The notes under the pieces were generated by a model that did no database searches, was not told the origin of the DNA, and saw nothing but the letters and a program-made list of their open reading frames with translations. Below are positions 63,121 to 64,000 of a stretch of 64,000 nt of DNA, in pieces (within the stretch, counting starts at the first letter, position 1; each line of letters begins with the position of its first letter). A program made the translations under genes and the position numbers. Location: positions 1,550,001-1,614,000 of the forward strand of contig NZ_CP017183.1 in the NCBI RefSeq assembly GCF_001729785.1. Reading direction: 5' to 3'. The stretch comes from Enterobacter hormaechei subsp. xiangfangensis. Lineage in GTDB: Bacteria; Pseudomonadota; Gammaproteobacteria; Enterobacterales; Enterobacteriaceae.

Positions 63121-63460
63121 TTTGTGAAGCACCTCAAACTTCAGCGCTTTCTGGTGAATTAACCCTCCGCTTTATTCTTATATATATGATTTCCTTATGT
63201 TTAATTTAGCTAAAGGCCTTTCGTATAAACAGAAGTTAAACGGCTCATTTTTTCTTATAATCGACAAAAGCCATCCAGATGGCTGTGAGGGTGGTTGTTT
63301 TTTGTGCTATTGCGTAAGGATTGTATTAAGCGCCATAAAAATGGAGTTAATTTTTTATCTCAGGGTATTTCGTGGAAACAAAACGTAACAGGTAGAGGTA
63401 ATCGCGGGGTTGTGGTTTAAAGACGCTTACTTTTGACTGACGAAAACTGACATTGCAGGA
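63121..63460. other. Long non-coding spacer upstream of ompF
   Basis: About 340 AT-rich bases without a supportable gene. A 63-codon plus-strand frame (63197-63388) has no ribosome site or familiar motif. A short hairpin lies at 63269-63284. A distal OmpR site like E. coli F4 is expected near 63370-63420 but I cannot identify it by eye. Confidence 0.4.
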
Positions 63461-63466
63461 TAAAAT

Positions 63467-63490
63467 AATGGCCAGCATTTGCTGGCCATT
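63467..63490 (-). terminator. Terminator of asnS
   Basis: Perfect 10-bp stem (63467-63476 with 63481-63490), ATTT loop; leftward the stem is followed by a short T-rich ATTTTATCC. Confidence 0.75.
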
Positions 63491-63504
63491 AAGGATTTGG
63501 TCGG

Positions 63505-64000
63505 TTAGAAACTTGCGTTACGCGGTGTGCGTGGGAACGGAATCACATCACGTACGTTCTGAACACCTGTTACGTAAGCAATCAGACGTTCAAAGCCCAG
63601 GCCAAAGCCGGAGTGCGGGACGGTGCCGTAGCGACGGAGATCGCGATACCAGCTGTAGTCCGCCGGGTTCAGACCCATCTCCTGCATACGCGCGTCCAGC
63701 ACATCCAGTCGCTCTTCACGCTGGGAGCCACCGATAATCTCACCGATGCCCGGCGCCAGCACGTCCATCGCGGCAACGGTTTTACCGTCTTCGTTAAGGC
63801 GCATATAGAACGCCTTAATGTCTTTCGGATAATTTTTCACCACAACCGGTGCTTTGAAGTGCTTCTCTGCCAGATAACGTTCGTGCTCGGAGGAGAGATC
63901 CACGCCCCAGTAAACCGGGTTTTCGAATTTCTCACCGCATTTTTCCAGGATAGCGACCGCGTCGGTGTAATCCACCTGCGCGAAGTCTGCGGAGACGAAG
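63505..64000 (-). CDS. asnS: Asparagine--tRNA ligase (C-terminal part; 5' end outside window)
   Basis: Class IIb aminoacyl-tRNA synthetase. The frame is open to the right edge of the window, so about 165 C-terminal residues of some 466 are present. Class II motif 3 is intact: [15 protein letters not shown], followed by [17 protein letters not shown] at the end, as in E. coli AsnS. An internal ATG at 63975 is not the start. Divided from ompF by the terminator and the ompF control region. Confidence 0.97.
   Translation of the reverse strand, partial: FVSADFAQVDYTDAVAILEKCGEKFENPVYWGVDLSSEHERYLAEKHFKAPVVVKNYPKDIKAFYMRLNEDGKTVAAMDVLAPGIGEIIGGSQREERLDVLDARMQEMGLNPADYSWYRDLRRYGTVPHSGFGLGFERLIAYVTGVQNVRDVIPFPRTPRNASF

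Noticed and set aside
63197..63388. 63-codon frame upstream of ompF
   Set aside because: No ribosome site, no known motif, AT-rich spacer; coding could not be supported.

Overview
The window is a stretch of an enterobacterial chromosome. Gene order and protein sequences match the region of the Escherichia coli K-12 chromosome running from macAB to asnS almost gene for gene. GC-rich third positions, 5-30 changes per protein relative to the K-12 proteins I remember, a cigR-type gene and a 352-residue OmpF point to a non-Escherichia member of the Enterobacteriaceae, most like Enterobacter or a close relative. The genus is an inference; no 16S or other marker lies in the window.

Layout. 1-7.4 kb: end of macA, macB, cspD (minus), clpS-clpA, then an accessory island with a C4-type antisense RNA and an unknown ORF, then infA (minus). 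7.6-13 kb: aat, cydD-cydC and trxB, all minus. 13-21.3 kb: lrp, ftsK, lolA, rarA, serS (plus). 21.5-27.5 kb: dmsABC, the MFS gene ycaD and a cigR-like gene. 27.5-34 kb: pflA, focA-pflB and ycaO on the minus strand. 34-47.9 kb: ycaP, serC-aroA, cmk-rpsA-ihfB, ycaI, msbA-lpxK, ycaQ, ycaR-kdsB. 48-57 kb: ycbJ, elyC (minus), cmoM-mukFEB. 57-64 kb: ldtD, mepK, gloC, then aspC, ompF and the end of asnS on the minus strand.

Functional themes. Anaerobic respiration and fermentation are grouped (dmsABC; focA-pflB with pflA), each with an FNR-like box upstream. Proteolysis is covered by ClpS/ClpA and Aat (N-end rule). Chromosome dynamics appear as FtsK, MukFEB, IHF beta and RarA. Envelope building appears as LolA, MsbA, LpxK, KdsB, ElyC, LdtD, MepK and OmpF. 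Translation appears as IF-1, SerS, S1, AsnS and CmoM.

Most of the window is conserved core. The two places that differ from K-12 are (i) clpA-infA, where I find no serW tRNA gene but a promoter, a three-helix RNA strongly resembling the phage P1/P7/P4 C4 antisense RNA, and an unknown 147-153-residue ORF whose possible start codons lie in the predicted antisense target; and (ii) ycaD-pflA, where a Gly/Asn-rich secreted CigR/RcnB-type protein stands in place of K-12 ycaM-ycaN-ycaK.
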